From: Ichthyophthirius multifiliis
Lineage: Eukaryota; Ciliophora; Oligohymenophorea; Hymenostomatida
DNA: 33,802 nt
Assembly: GCF_000220395.1 (NCBI RefSeq)
Contig: NW_004086634.1
Span: 1 to 33,802 of the forward strand
Reading direction: 5' to 3'
Below, piece by piece: positions 11,841 through 22,944 of the stretch. Every line of letters begins with the position of its first letter. Within the stretch, counting starts at the first letter, position 1. The translations under genes and the position numbers were made by a program. The notes under the pieces were generated by a model, which searched no databases, was not told the DNA's origin, and saw only the letters and a list, made by a program, of their open reading frames with translations.

Positions 11841-12764
11841 TCAAAAGAATCCATCAATAATCCATTAGTTTCTTTCTTCATGATGATAATGAGTTCTGAC
11901 ATCAAAATCTTTACCATATCCATTACTTCCATCATTTGCATAGAAAAGTTTGTGATTATTATCTGTTGCAGAACTAATAATGCAAATATTTCCCTAAACA
12001 ACATCGATTTTCCAATAATTTCTTTATTCTTTATGAGTATGTGTTCTTACATCGAAATCATCGTTAAATCCTCTTACTCCATCATTTGAACAGAAAATGT
12101 AGTGATCAGGATTAACTTATGGTCTAATAGTGTATAAGTTACCATCAACTTTATCTAATATGAAGTTATTTCTTTATTCTTTACTAGCATGTGTTCTAAC
12201 ATCAAAATCTTATCCATAAGCTCTATGTTAATCATTAGAAACAAATAAGTAATGATCTTAATGTAACATAGGTCTAATAGTGACTACACATTAATAAGGT
12301 ACGAATGCGTCAATTAACCATTTATTTCTTTCTTCATGATGAGTATGAGTTCTAACATCAAAATCTTAACCATATGCATTACTATTATCATTTGCAGCAA
12401 ATAAATGATGATTAGGATTTTGAGCTGAACTAATAGTATAAACACCCTATTAAACTTATTAGATTTTCCAATGGTTTCTTTTTTCATTATGATTATGAGA
12501 TCTTACATCGAAATCACTACCAATTCCACGAACACCATCATCTGAGCAAAATATGAAATGGTCAGGGTTTGTTGAAGATCTTATAGTGTAAACGTTATCA
12601 TATTAATGATCTAAAATTAGATGGTTACGGGCTTCACTGCTAGTGTGTGTTCTGATGTCGAAGTCGGAGTTATAGTTTCTATGGCTATCATTAGATACAA
12701 ATAGGAAATGGTTTTAGTTTAAGTATGGCCTGATTGTTACGTTTTGGGATTTATGGTTGTGCAT
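11841..12764 (-). CDS. Six-repeat protein, probably two beta-trefoil (ricin-B-like) domains
   Basis: A single exon from ATG 12764-12762 to TGA 11843-11841, 307 aa. It consists entirely of six units of about 49-52 residues. Core of a unit: YTIR, then NPDHYIFCSNDG, then DFDVRTH, then E(K/Q/E)RNxWxI. The units fall into an A-B-C, A-B-C order: unit 1 is closest to 4 (LFVSND ... RN(H/N)), 2 to 5 (IFCS(D/N)DGVRG), and 3 to 6 ((F/Y)(A)AND ... YG(Q/K)DFDVRTH). Three units per domain and a closing RNxW(K/L/I)I resembling the QxW motif of ricin-type lectins suggest two beta-trefoils (inference). There is no signal peptide or membrane segment, so the protein is probably cytosolic. It is His-rich (HTHHEER, HYHHEER). 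Ligand unknown; carbohydrate or actin binding are possibilities known for trefoils. Decayed copies of the same unit lie upstream. Confidence 0.85.
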
Positions 12765-13149
12765 TTTTATTTATATTTTTAGGATTTTTTGTTTTTATTT
12801 TTATTATTTATTTTATTATTATTTTTTTTATAATATATATATATCATGTGCTACATTTATTATTTGTTTATTTTCTAATTTACCTGATAAAATTTTTTTT
12901 TCTATTTATCTATTATTCTAAATTATTTTATCTAATATATACAAAAATTCGAGTTTAATTTTATTTATAATTAATATCAATTAATAAACTTAAAAACAAT
13001 AACTAATTAAAAAGAAATAAAGAAAATTATTAAAAAATAAATAAAATTTTATTAAATATTACAAAAACTTCTAATTTATATAAAATTAATTATTTATAAT
13101 TTTTTTCAAAAAAGAAAACAATATAACGAACTATGATAAAAACATTTTA
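12765..13149. other. AT-rich spacer (promoter side of the repeat protein)
   Basis: Almost only A and T. No gene was recognised. It should contain the promoter for the minus-strand repeat protein. Confidence 0.5.
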
Positions 13150-14665
13150 TCAAACAAAATCTGTATCCGATTAATTCATTTTTTCTTTATTTACATGAAT
13201 TTTTACATCAAAATAAATTCTGTAACACTTTAATCTATTATCATTGCTAAAAATATATTATTTCCAAAAAAAAAATTATTATGAAATAAAAATATTCTTC
13301 TATTAGTATAAATAATAAAATTTTAAATTATTTTGAATAATATGAAAAAAAGTTTTATATTTTTAATATTATTTCATATTCACATTGATATATTAATTTG
13401 TTATAAATATATTAATATAAATATTTATTAATCATAAATAGACACATTAATTTATTATTTTAGTTTTTAATATTATTTATATTTATTGATGAATAAAATA
13501 TGAAAATGTTTTGATTTGTAAATGGAATTATGATAAAATTGTATAAAATAAATGTTTTTTAACTTAAAATTTTAATTTATAATGAAATTATAAAATAAAA
13601 TAATATTTTTCATATATTGTTTGCAAATTAGTTTATAACAAAATAAAATAAAAATATTTATATAGTATAATTATTTATAAAATAAATATATATATATATA
13701 TATTTATATTAATATATGTATTATAAAATATAATCCTTATATATATATTATAATTTTGTAATATTTTTTTATCGAATTCATTTAATTAAATTAAGTTATA
13801 TTTTTTTTATTTTTATAAAACTAATATAATATTTCTTTTTTATTTAAAATTAATAAATAATATTATAATAAAAAAAAATATTAAACAAATGTTATTAATT
13901 TAAATGAATGATTATAATTATTATTATTTATAAAATTTATTTAAATAACACTTAAAAAATATAAATTTTATTTCACAAAAATATTAATTTTTTTTTTTTT
14001 AAAAAAAAAATCTAATTTTTTAAATTTATTTTATTAAAATAAAAACTAAAAAACATTTGATAAAAATTATTATTTAAAAAGAATAAGTTTCATGAAATTA
14101 AAACTTTCTACATAAAATTACTTTCATGATTTGAACTAAAGACAAATAATATTCATAATTACTAATATATATTTTTAAATAATTTTTTTTATTACTCTAA
14201 CATAAAAATCATTATTATTTGTCTTTAATTCATCATTATAACAAAAAACGTAATAATCAAGTTTATTATAAAATCTTTTATAAAATTATATTTTTTTTCA
14301 TTATATTTTGGATTCATTCTGATTTCAAGGCTTTATATAAATATATTAATAATATTTAAATGACTTATTTGTAGAGTATTTAAGTTTTATGTATAGCATT
14401 AGTAACTTTTTTAAACTTATAAAGGTAATAACCGCTTAAATTATATTTTTTGTTAGTTTTATTATAATATAATATTATAAAATATTTATTTATTAAAAGA
14501 TTAACTTTTCTTTAATAAAGTTTATCGATTTTTTAATAAAAATAATAATAATAATATAGATTATATTATTTGAAAATAAATAAAAATTATCAATAATATA
14601 TAAATTATATAGTATGAATTCTATATCCAACTCACTTTCATAATATTTATTTCCATAAATTATAG
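13150..14665 (-). pseudogene. Decayed copies of the trefoil-like repeat unit
   Basis: Scattered minus-strand segments still resemble the unit of the intact gene. At 13255-13150: FSNDNRLK, then YFDVKIHVNKEKMNQ, then a stop. At 14285-14190: LDYYVFCYNDELK, then NNNDFYVRV (compare DHYIFCSNDGVRG ... DDFDVRTH). At 14162-14083: FSSNHESNFMQKVLIS, then a stop. Weaker: 14665-14600 (YYESELDIEF). The segments lie in different frames, are separated by A/T-rich sequence, and contain stops between them. The simplest reading is a paralogue of the 11841-12764 gene that lost function. A heavily intron-split divergent gene is less likely but not excluded. Confidence 0.5.
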
Positions 14666-15109
14666 AAAATATATTATATTTTGAATTTGTAGCTCAAAGA
14701 CCATTGAATAATCAGTAGTGCAATAAATGAAATATTTTTGTATGTATGAAAGTCTTAGAAAAATAAACTGTTGAACCCCTTTTCGACTTACTCTATATAT
14801 AAATTAATTCTTTACAAAAACTTTTTATTAAATACTTATATAAAAATTTGTCTTTGAAAAATCGGAATTTTGAGTTTTTGTTAATATCATAAAGTTATTT
14901 ATTTTATAAAAATACATAAATAATATAGTAATTTTATATTAAAATTTAAAATATTAAATAATACATATAATTTTTGTTTATTATTTTAATATATTTCTAA
15001 TAATTATTATTTTTAAGATAATAATATTTTATATTTATAATAATAATGACGCAAGATTTTCCAAATAATTAAAATACATATATATAATATTTTTTTAGAT
15101 TTTATAAAT
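14666..15109. other. AT-rich spacer
   Basis: Mixed sequence with a slightly richer patch at about 14690-14790. No frame or RNA structure could be recognised. Confidence 0.4.
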
Positions 15110-15430
15110 TATTTTTCTTTAGTTTTTTTTCTAATAATATTTTTTATGATTTTCATTAGTTGTTTATTCCAGACCAAACTCCTTTTTTAAGATATTAATT
15201 AATTATATTACTTGAATGTTACATAATTACCTCAGTTGTTAATCTTAATTAATGACATTTGCACTTATGAGCAGAGTACATGAACAAAGACCATACTTAG
15301 GTTTTTGAGAATATTCTGGCTATTTGCTTTTCAATGTCCAACTTTATTTTCAAGGTTTGATTTAATGCATTTTTCTATAGAATTTCTAGATATTCTTATT
15401 TTAAGTTTTTAGGGACATCCGAAATTTAAA
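15110..15430 (-). mobile_element. Possible relic of a Tc1/mariner-type DNA transposon
   Basis: A patch clearly richer in G and C than its surroundings (15220-15430). On the minus strand 15342-15284 reads WTLKSKQPEYSQKPKYGL, resembling the segment W..KG..P.....K.K..L before the second catalytic Asp in Tc1/mariner or IS630-type transposases. The frame continues to NILKKEFGLEQTTNENHKK near 15130. Upstream (15430-15345) the sequence is broken by a stop. No full DDE triad and no terminal inverted repeats could be matched. If real it is a dead fragment; similarity was judged by eye only. Confidence 0.25.
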
Positions 15431-15948
15431 AAAAAGAAATTCGTAAAAATATAAAGATAAAGTAAAATAAAAAAAAGTGAATTTGACAAATATATAATTA
15501 TAAAAAAAATATTAGTTTTAATTTATTTATTATAACGAAAATTAAAAATAATTTATAAAATTTTATAATACTAATAAATTACTTCAAAAATATATTAAAA
15601 TGATTATAATATATTTTGTTTTATTTTAGAAATGTGAAATTATTATTTTAATTTAGATATTAAATTATTTTATCTAAACGAAGTAAATTAACGTCATAAA
15701 TTTTTTATTATCTAAATAAAATAAAATATTATACGTAATTAATGAAAATATTTGGAAATTTATTAAAAGAAAATTACAAATTTACCTTTAATAATATAAT
15801 AATTAATTTATAATTTTATAAAAAATTTAATACACTAAAAAAAATAAAAATAAAATTTAAAAATATTTAATAAATTTATAATTTTAAATTTTTTTTTTTT
15901 TAAAAAAAAATAAAAATATAAAAATACAACAACAATAAAATAAAAAAT
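15431..15948. other. AT-rich spacer
   Basis: No gene was recognised. The end next to 15949 should hold the promoter of the cyclodipeptide synthase gene. Confidence 0.5.
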
Positions 15949-17197
15949 ATGGAAGAAAATTATTAAATATAACTTCAAGATTTAAAAATCGACTCATTAG
16001 AAACAATCCAATCAAAAATCGATAATCATGCCTTAAAAGCCTTCAACTAAAAAGAACACATAATAATCGGTATAAGTCCCGCTAATGGTTACTTCACCTA
16101 CGAAATAATCGAAAAGCTAACCACATGGGCTCTATCTGAATTCAACAAAGTAACTTTTATAGACCCTTCTGATATATACAGATACACCCTAAACGCAAGA
16201 GAATCACCCGGTGTAGACTCTTAAATCGAAAAAGCCACTAAATAATTCCAAAAGAAGGTAAAATAAGCTTTAAAAGTATACCTTAATATCTCTTAAATGG
16301 AAGAAATGGACAAAATATATGATGAAATAAAACTACTAGGTACAAAAATGGAATTTTGGTAAGATAGAATATAAATAATAACGTGTTTTGATCTATTAGC
16401 AAGTGAGGGATATAGAAATAGTTTACGAAAAATAGAAGAAGAATTCGAAAACGATATGGAGTTTAGAAATGCGTGTATAGATTTTACTAAAACGAAGCTT
16501 TTATTAAAAAAACCAGTTTCGGAATCTAATGCTTTATTAGGAGTGAAGTATTTATTGTATGAACTACCTTTTATTATTAATGGTGAGGAGGTTTTTAATG
16601 TAAATTCTTCAGTTGATTTTTATCATAAAAGTTCGGATATTTATTATTAGATTTTAAAAGGGGAATTTAAAGGAGTTAAATGTGGAAATAATTCTGGAAA
16701 TTTTTTACTGGAAATTAAAGGTGTATCAGAAAATAATATTAATTAGTAGAAAAAAAATAATTAGTAGTTTATTTAAGAAAATAAAAAAGATTAAATCTAA
16801 AATGCTCTCATGAAATTCTTTTAGCCTTTAGGTAATTAAATATGCTAAAAATTACAAAATGGACTCAATAATGAAGATATTAAAATTACTTATGGACTTC
16901 CTTCAAAAGAAAATGCTTATGAAGATAATATTATAAATGTTTGGGTACTTATGGATAATAAAAATCCACCTTAATATAATCTAACTGTTAAAGTAATGAA
17001 AGAGGAAATGAAAATAATGAGAGGAGTTGTACATTAATTAATGAATTACTTGGATGTAAGTTATAGCCTAAAATAATGGAATTATAAAAGTAAATCTTAA
17101 ATAAACAAATTTTAAAGTCGATAGTTAGTAGATTGAAAATATAATTACAAATATAAGTTTTTAATGTGTTGAAGAAAACGATGATGAAGATTATTGA
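15949..17197 (+). CDS. tRNA-dependent cyclodipeptide synthase (CDPS) with C-terminal extension
   Basis: Exon 1 is 15949-17055 and exon 2 is 17129-17197, joined over a 73-nt GTAAGT...TTAG intron, 391 aa. Family: CDPSs take aminoacyl groups from two charged tRNAs and release a cyclic dip­eptide, via a Rossmann fold like class I tRNA synthetases. Residues 39-49 read IIGISPANGYF: Ser43 is the nucleophile (Ser37 in AlbC) and Asn46 equals Asn40. YLLYELPFIING gives Tyr201 and Glu205 (Tyr178/Glu182), and NVNSSVDFYH gives Tyr225-His226 (Tyr202/His203). The spacing matches AlbC, so every catalytic position is filled and the pattern is of the NYH subfamily. Bacterial CDPSs have about 240 aa; here about 150 extra residues follow (ITYGLPSKENAYEDN, INVWVLMDNK, acidic end EENDDEDY), with no recognised domain. 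If the intron were ignored the frame would stop at 17136. No tailoring enzyme is adjacent. The product cannot be predicted from sequence alone. Confidence 0.92.
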
Positions 17198-17724
17198 TAA
17201 AAAATATTATAAATATAAAAAAAAATCATTTATTTTTTCTATATTATTAATTTTAATATTTTTTATAATTATTTTTTTTTATTTATTTTTCTAATTATTA
17301 TTATTATTATATTTATTATTATATTTATTATTTTTATTAATATTATTATTGTTATTATAATCATTATAATATTATTATTCTTATAAAAAATATTTATTAT
17401 ATTTTTATAATTAATAAAATTTTTTCTATAAATATAATTAATATATTTTTCCTTTTATTTATTATTTTAATATATGAAAATAATTTTTTTTTATACAAAT
17501 TTTATATTATTTATTTTTATACTTTATATCAAAATATAATTTTTATATCATCTATAAAATTATCTTTATTTTTAAATAAAACAATTTATTAAATAAAAAA
17601 CACATTTATTAGAAAAATATATATTAAAAAAAATAAAAAAACACAAATATTTATAAAACACAAAATTTAATAAATATTTATATATAAAAAAACTAAATAT
17701 ATAATATATATTAAATAAATAAAA
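17198..17724. other. AT-rich spacer
   Basis: A/T low complexity with (TTA)n-like stretches at 17290-17370; no gene was seen. Confidence 0.55.
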
Positions 17725-19318
17725 ATGAATTCATATAGATTTTTCACATAACATGATTAATACTAAACTTAATCTAGTTTTCAATTATTAACAAAGAAAA
17801 TCTAGAATTCTCCATTACAATTAACTGAATAAGAAAATATGTATTATAACTAATAAATAAACTCCTAATAATCCGAAATGATACCTAAAAATAACTCACA
17901 ATCTAATTTATATTAAATAATTTAAAATACTTCTAATAATAATTAAACTTAATAATTAAATTCTCTTTAAAAAATCCCTTAAAAATAAATATAAAAATAT
18001 TTAGATTATTCTCCTTAAAAAAATTAAAAATACTACAAATTTTTAAAAATAAACTAAAAACAAACGAATTAAATTGAAAATCTTTTATAATATAGAAACA
18101 TTTCATTTATAAATAAATAATTAAAAAAAAAAAACAATAATACTACATAAACTCCTCTTTTAAAACAATCAGAAATCGAAAATATGCAAAAAGCCTAAAA
18201 AAATCACTAAAATATATACGTAAAAATGCTCAAAGAAATCGAAATTCCTTATTAAAAAGATATTTCTAAAATACGGGAATAACTACAAAAAAGCTAATTT
18301 TAATAAATAAATTAAGTAAAAGGTTTAAATAAGGATTTTTTCATGAACTTATTGCAAAAAAATATCCGAAAATAGTACTAAAACTTAAAATTTAAATCAA
18401 GTAGACTACCTTCTAATAGATAAGAGGTTGAAACATTAAATTAATGGTTAAATGAGATGGTTTTAGGTATTTATAAAGACTCTAAATTATCATCAATTGA
18501 GATTTTCGGTAAATTATATGCCGTTTATGAAGCTTGTTTTTAAGAAATCGTTCGATAAATTTCCATTGAATATTCTGAGAGAGGCGATTTGTTAAAGAAA
18601 GTAATTGAAGGTTTAAATCAATTACATTGGAAGGTATTAGAGGAATAAAAAATGGAAACAAATGATATTGAGGGCGAATTTTTGGCAGAAAGTACTCGAA
18701 TTCATAAGATGTATAATCAAGAAGTGTCGATTTTAGAAAGTTAATTAAATAAATACAAGAAAGAAGTTGATATTTATAAAAAAAAAGAGGAAGATTATAA
18801 AAAAAGTATAATTTATTTGAAAAAAAATAGATAGAATGTAAATAATTTAATAAGTATTTAAGATCAAGAGAAAATTCTTTTAAAGGAAAGTATATAAACA
18901 CTAGAAAAAGCTTATAATAAATTAAAAAGATAATTTTATGTAGTAAAAGGAGAAAATGATTGGGAATCATCTTTTTATGAAATGTAAAATTTTTTAGAAA
19001 TTTAAAAAAAAATAAAGAATTTAAATAATTAAAAAAACTATCTAAACGAACAGAATGAATATTAAGAAAATTAAGAAAATTCAATATTTTTTTTAGACGA
19101 TAAATAAACAGATAATTAAGAAATGCTAAACTATTTTAATAAAAATATAGAAATTTAAACAATAATTAATTATAATGAATAAGATTAATATAATAATTTA
19201 TAATAAAAAAAAGAGATAGAAAATCAAATACATATAGGCATTTAAACAGAGGAAAAAGTACAAAATAAATAGATAAAATATAAAATATAAAAAAATATAT
19301 AAAATAATAAATGTAAAA

Positions 19319-19350
<32 letters not shown>

Positions 19351-20272
19351 TATTTATATATATATATATTTTTTTAAATATATTTATTTATATTTCTATA
19401 TATGTATTTCATTATTTATTTCTATATATATTTCATTTTATATTTCATTATATATTTTTCTATAAAATATATTACTACATTTATATAAATACATATATTT
19501 ATTTATAAATTATTTTATTTATATATTAATTTTTTAAAAATTTTATTAGGATATATTTTAATTAAATTACCAATAATTTTTTGCGTACTTATAGAATTCT
19601 TTAAAAGATGAAATTTTAATAGAACTTGAAAATAAATTTTAAAAAAACTTGTTAGACTTTCAAAAGTTTATTGAAAAACAAAACATAAACTTTGATTTAA
19701 GAAAATCTATTTTCTAATTTTAAACTTCAATCGAAAACTCATTTAATTAATTATTTGAAATTTCTCATAAAGAAGTTCTTCTTCAAAATATTTTTTAATA
19801 AGAAAATCTTGAATTAAAATTATAATTTAAAGAAATATCAAACAATTTATATTAATTTTAAAAACAAGTTGAAATCCAAAAAATTTAAATTGATATTTTT
19901 TTAGATGAAAAATCCAATTTAGAAAACCAGCTTTAATTTTTTAGACGAAAACATAAAAAACTACTTAGTAAATTTCAAAATAACAAACAATTTATGTCTG
20001 AAATATATTCTCAAACTTAAAAAGTGGCTTGAAGTATATAATCATCACCTTATTTAAAACCTTAAATATTAAAAATAGAACCAAAATAATAATAACTAGA
20101 TAACCAAAAATAATAAAATTTAACAATAATCCTCTAAAATTTAATACAAAAAGAAATCAAAAGTGATTAAAGCTCTGAAGAAAGTATTTGCGAAAAAAAA
20201 CAATATTAAATTTAGAATTATCAAAATAAAAAAAATCTTCTAAAAAAAATAATAGTAATTCCCAATAACTGA
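17725..20272 (+). CDS. Axonemal dynein light chain-like (p28/AXDND1-type) coiled-coil protein
   Basis: Starts at ATG 17725 (MNSYRFFTQHD). A Gln/Asn-rich N-terminus is followed at about residues 225-330 by SRLPSNRQEVETLNQWL and VYEACFQEIVRQISIEYSER then GDLLKKV. This matches the axonemal dynein light chain family (p28: ...CFDELIRQVTINCSERG.LL..V). Long coiled coils follow. Near 19.26-19.55 kb the frame changes across a (TA)n-rich stretch; an intron ending at TTAG 19549 (or 19594) is likely, with a phase-compatible but weak donor at 19258. The next exon (DEILIELENKFQKN...) ends at TGA 20030-20032. The same frame then stays open and protein-like (SSPYLKPQILKIEPK, SDQSSEESICEKK) to TGA 20270-20272, so the true end is uncertain. 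The overall architecture resembles AXDND1 rather than short p28. An axonemal role is inferred from the family. Confidence 0.75.
19313..19549 (+). other. Probable intron region, TA-rich
   Basis: Non-coding (TA)n and TTTA-rich stretch inside the AXDND1-like gene. GT at 19313 and AG at 19549 are visible, but using both would create a stop at the joint. The donor may therefore be at 19258, or the acceptor elsewhere. Confidence 0.45.
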
Positions 20273-20354
20273 AATCCTTAAAACCAAATAGAGATTAAAA
20301 AAATAAATAAAATTTAATATATTCAATGTATTTATTAAATAAAATCAAAAAAAA

Positions 20355-20549
20355 ATGAATTCATATAAACCTAAACTAACAATGACTTTAAAAAATATTA
20401 TTAAATACATAGTGTGTATTTTAAATGAAAGAATAAAACTAAATACATAAGATCCTCCACATTATATTACATATGAATATTTCTCTTCAATTTTTGGGCT
20501 TAAATCTGTTACAGATAATAAAATTCTTCTATTTTATGAAGGTAAAAAC

Positions 20550-20615
<66 letters not shown>

Positions 20616-21572
20616 TTATAGGTATTTTTTATTATTAACATAAATCCCCTAAAGCCAAACTTTTTGGTAGATTTTTAACTTTGTTTGATAATTTAAGTAT
20701 AAATGATTTTGATTATTATATCTAAACTTTAAAAAAAATCGATTCAGAAACTCCTTCATATCTTCCTGTTTTAAATAATACCAATGAAGTTTTATACGTA
20801 GCTTATGATAAAATTACATGTAAAACAATTTAAAACAATAACTAAATTATATATATAAACAAAAATAGAATTAATTCAATAAATGGAAGAAAAAATTACC
20901 AAAACACAGGTAGAATTATTAATTGGAAACGTTTAAAATTTTAAAAAATCACACAAAAAACACTTTTAAGGTATAATAGACTTTGATATTGCCTTCCTTA
21001 TATTACTTGAAGGATATAAAAGTGTTAAAAACACCTCAAAAGAGATAAAAACATTATTTCTTTCTGCTGATTTAGATATGAATAATATGTTAGGGTATTA
21101 CGAGTTCATATGCTTATATAAATATATAGAAGAGACTAGCTCTGAGAGCGCTTTTGAGGCAGGAAAACTTTTTTTGGAAAAATGTGATATGAAAAATTAA
21201 GAAAACGACGAGAAAAGTATATCTTTAGATAATTTTTTGAATTTATGTATAGAAAATTCCTGGTTTAATAATGAAAAAATAAACCAGTTTATAAAAGATA
21301 TGGACATAAATGTATTACGTGAAAGTAAAAATATTTAATAAATAAAGGCAAGATTTTATAAGGCAGAGAAATTTACGCCTTTCATACAAGATGTAATTGA
21401 AAAATTAATAAAAGGAATTAAAAATATGAATGTAGGAGATGAGAAATTATGGATTTAATATAAAATTCTAGATATGGAAAGTAAATATGAGATTTTATAA
21501 ACTAAAATTGAATATTATTTACCATCTTAATTTCTTTAAATATAAAAAATATCGAAAATTATATATAATTGA
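20355..21572 (+). CDS. EF-hand protein, possibly ciliary, unknown
   Basis: Three exons, 20355-20541, 20622-20819 and 20869-21572, joined over introns of 80 nt (TA-rich) and 49 nt with consistent phase, 362 aa. The N-terminal region reads YITYEYFSSIFGLKS, then LLFYEG, then KAKLFGRFLTLFDNLS and is compact and helical. A clear EF-hand loop DLDMNNMLGYYE lies near residue 195, followed by further helical segments (DNFLNLCIENSWF, FIKDMDINVLRESK). Only one loop fits the Ca2+ consensus. The gene starts 82 bp after the preceding gene on the same strand. The N-terminal pattern recalls the C-terminal part of TSNAXIP1-type ciliary proteins, but this is a weak impression. Confidence 0.8.
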
Positions 21573-21706
21573 TATATTAATATAAAAAAATATTTATATA
21601 TATATATTTATTTATATGAATATATATATTTATAAATTTATATGTATTAAAAATATCTTATTTTTATTTGATTATTAATAAAAAAAATTATTTATATAAT
21701 AAAAAA

Positions 21707-22131
21707 ATGAATTAATTTAATTATACAAGCTTATAATAAGAAAATTAATTAATGGAAATGGATATAATCCCTTAAATATAATTAAAAAAAAAAGATGAAA
21801 ATATAATTTTAAAAAACACTAATTTATAATTAAAAGGAATATGGCATTTATACATGTAAAAAAAGTCTTTTTATTTACCAGAAGAATAATTAGTCAAAAG
21901 CTTTTGTAAAATAAATAATATAAATTTATAAATATAAACTTTAAATATTGATTCTTTTTATGATATGGAATTACCTGTAATGAGAGTTAAGGACCAAATT
22001 TTTTAAAAGGAAGATTTTTATCTAATTATTTTTAAAGCTTTTTAAGACTAAAAAAATTTAAATGATTTCGAACATATTAATTTTATATTATATTTGATTA
22101 ATTTAATAAAAAAAAATATAATTAGGAATAG

Positions 22132-22174
<43 letters not shown>

Positions 22175-22850
22175 TTAATAAAAATAATTTATACTTTTAA
22201 TTTTAAAAATATTTTATAATTTAAATATATTATATTAATCTAAAAAATAAATATAAATTATATAATTTTAGGAATATGAAATGTGGTTTAATTAAGATAT
22301 TTTTTATTAATATAGGAATGATATTATTTAATTTTTAAATCCAATATAAACATATAGTAATTTATATAAATATAGAATAAATAAATCATATTTTAAACAT
22401 ACAAACATTTAAAATAATTAAGATGTAATTTTTTTTTTATATAAAAAAAATAAAAATAATTTATAGATGATTAATTTTATAAATTAATGTTTTTCTGAAT
22501 TATCTTAAATTATTTTAGATACTAGATATTTCAAAAATAATACTTATTGTGATATTATTGTTTATTCTTGTTTAGAAACTATTAGATAAAATATTCCATA
22601 ATCTTAAATTGCTACTTAATTGCTTAATTATAAAAATATAATTGAATTTTAATATAAATATACTTCATTTTAAGCATCTTTTAGCTAAACACTTGGAAAT
22701 CAATTAAATATTTAAGAAGATTTTGATTAATAATAATAATAAAATTAAGACCTAATTGAAATTCAACCAGAAAAAACAAAAAAGCAGAAAATAATATCTG
22801 GTATAGTTTTAGGATTATTTACATTAACGTATTTATTTGGTCCAAGATGA
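21707..22850 (+). CDS. Metaxin/SAM37-like tail-anchored protein (tentative)
   Basis: ATG 21707 (MNQFNYTSLQQ) to TGA 22848-22850. Exon 1 runs to about 22130; a TA-rich intron ends at AG 22271; a clean 42-nt intron spans 22425-22466. The phase at the first junction is off by one with these ends, so that boundary, or the adjacent A-run at 22109-22117, needs checking. LPVMRVKDQIF and KNLNDFEHINFILYLI resemble the thioredoxin-like/GST-N part of metaxins. YEMWFNQDIF and SELSQIILDTRYFKNNTYCD, then IIVYSCLETIRQNIP, resemble the GST-C part. The C-terminus is a single hydrophobic segment, IISGIVLGLFTLTYLFGPR, as in tail-anchored proteins. Metaxin/SAM37 works in beta-barrel insertion in the outer mitochondrial membrane; the assignment is by eye and moderate. 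Confidence 0.6.
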
Positions 22851-22944
22851 AAAATTAAAAATAAAAATAATAATTAAATATTAAATATAAATATATATAT
22901 ATAAATTTTAATGTATTTTAAAAAAATTAAATAAAAATAAATAA

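Noticed and set aside
12734-12958. Plus-strand 74-residue Phe/Ile-rich frame
   Set aside because: Arises from T-rich spacer and the antisense of the repeat-protein start; it looks hydrophobic only because of T-runs.
17056-17136. Reading the CDPS straight on to the TGA at 17134
   Set aside because: A canonical GTAAGT...TTAG intron joins in phase to the acidic tail EENDDEDY, which reads as better coding sequence.
18482-19084. 200-residue minus-strand open frame
   Set aside because: It is the antisense shadow of the AXDND1-like coding exon, whose plus-strand protein has a recognisable domain.
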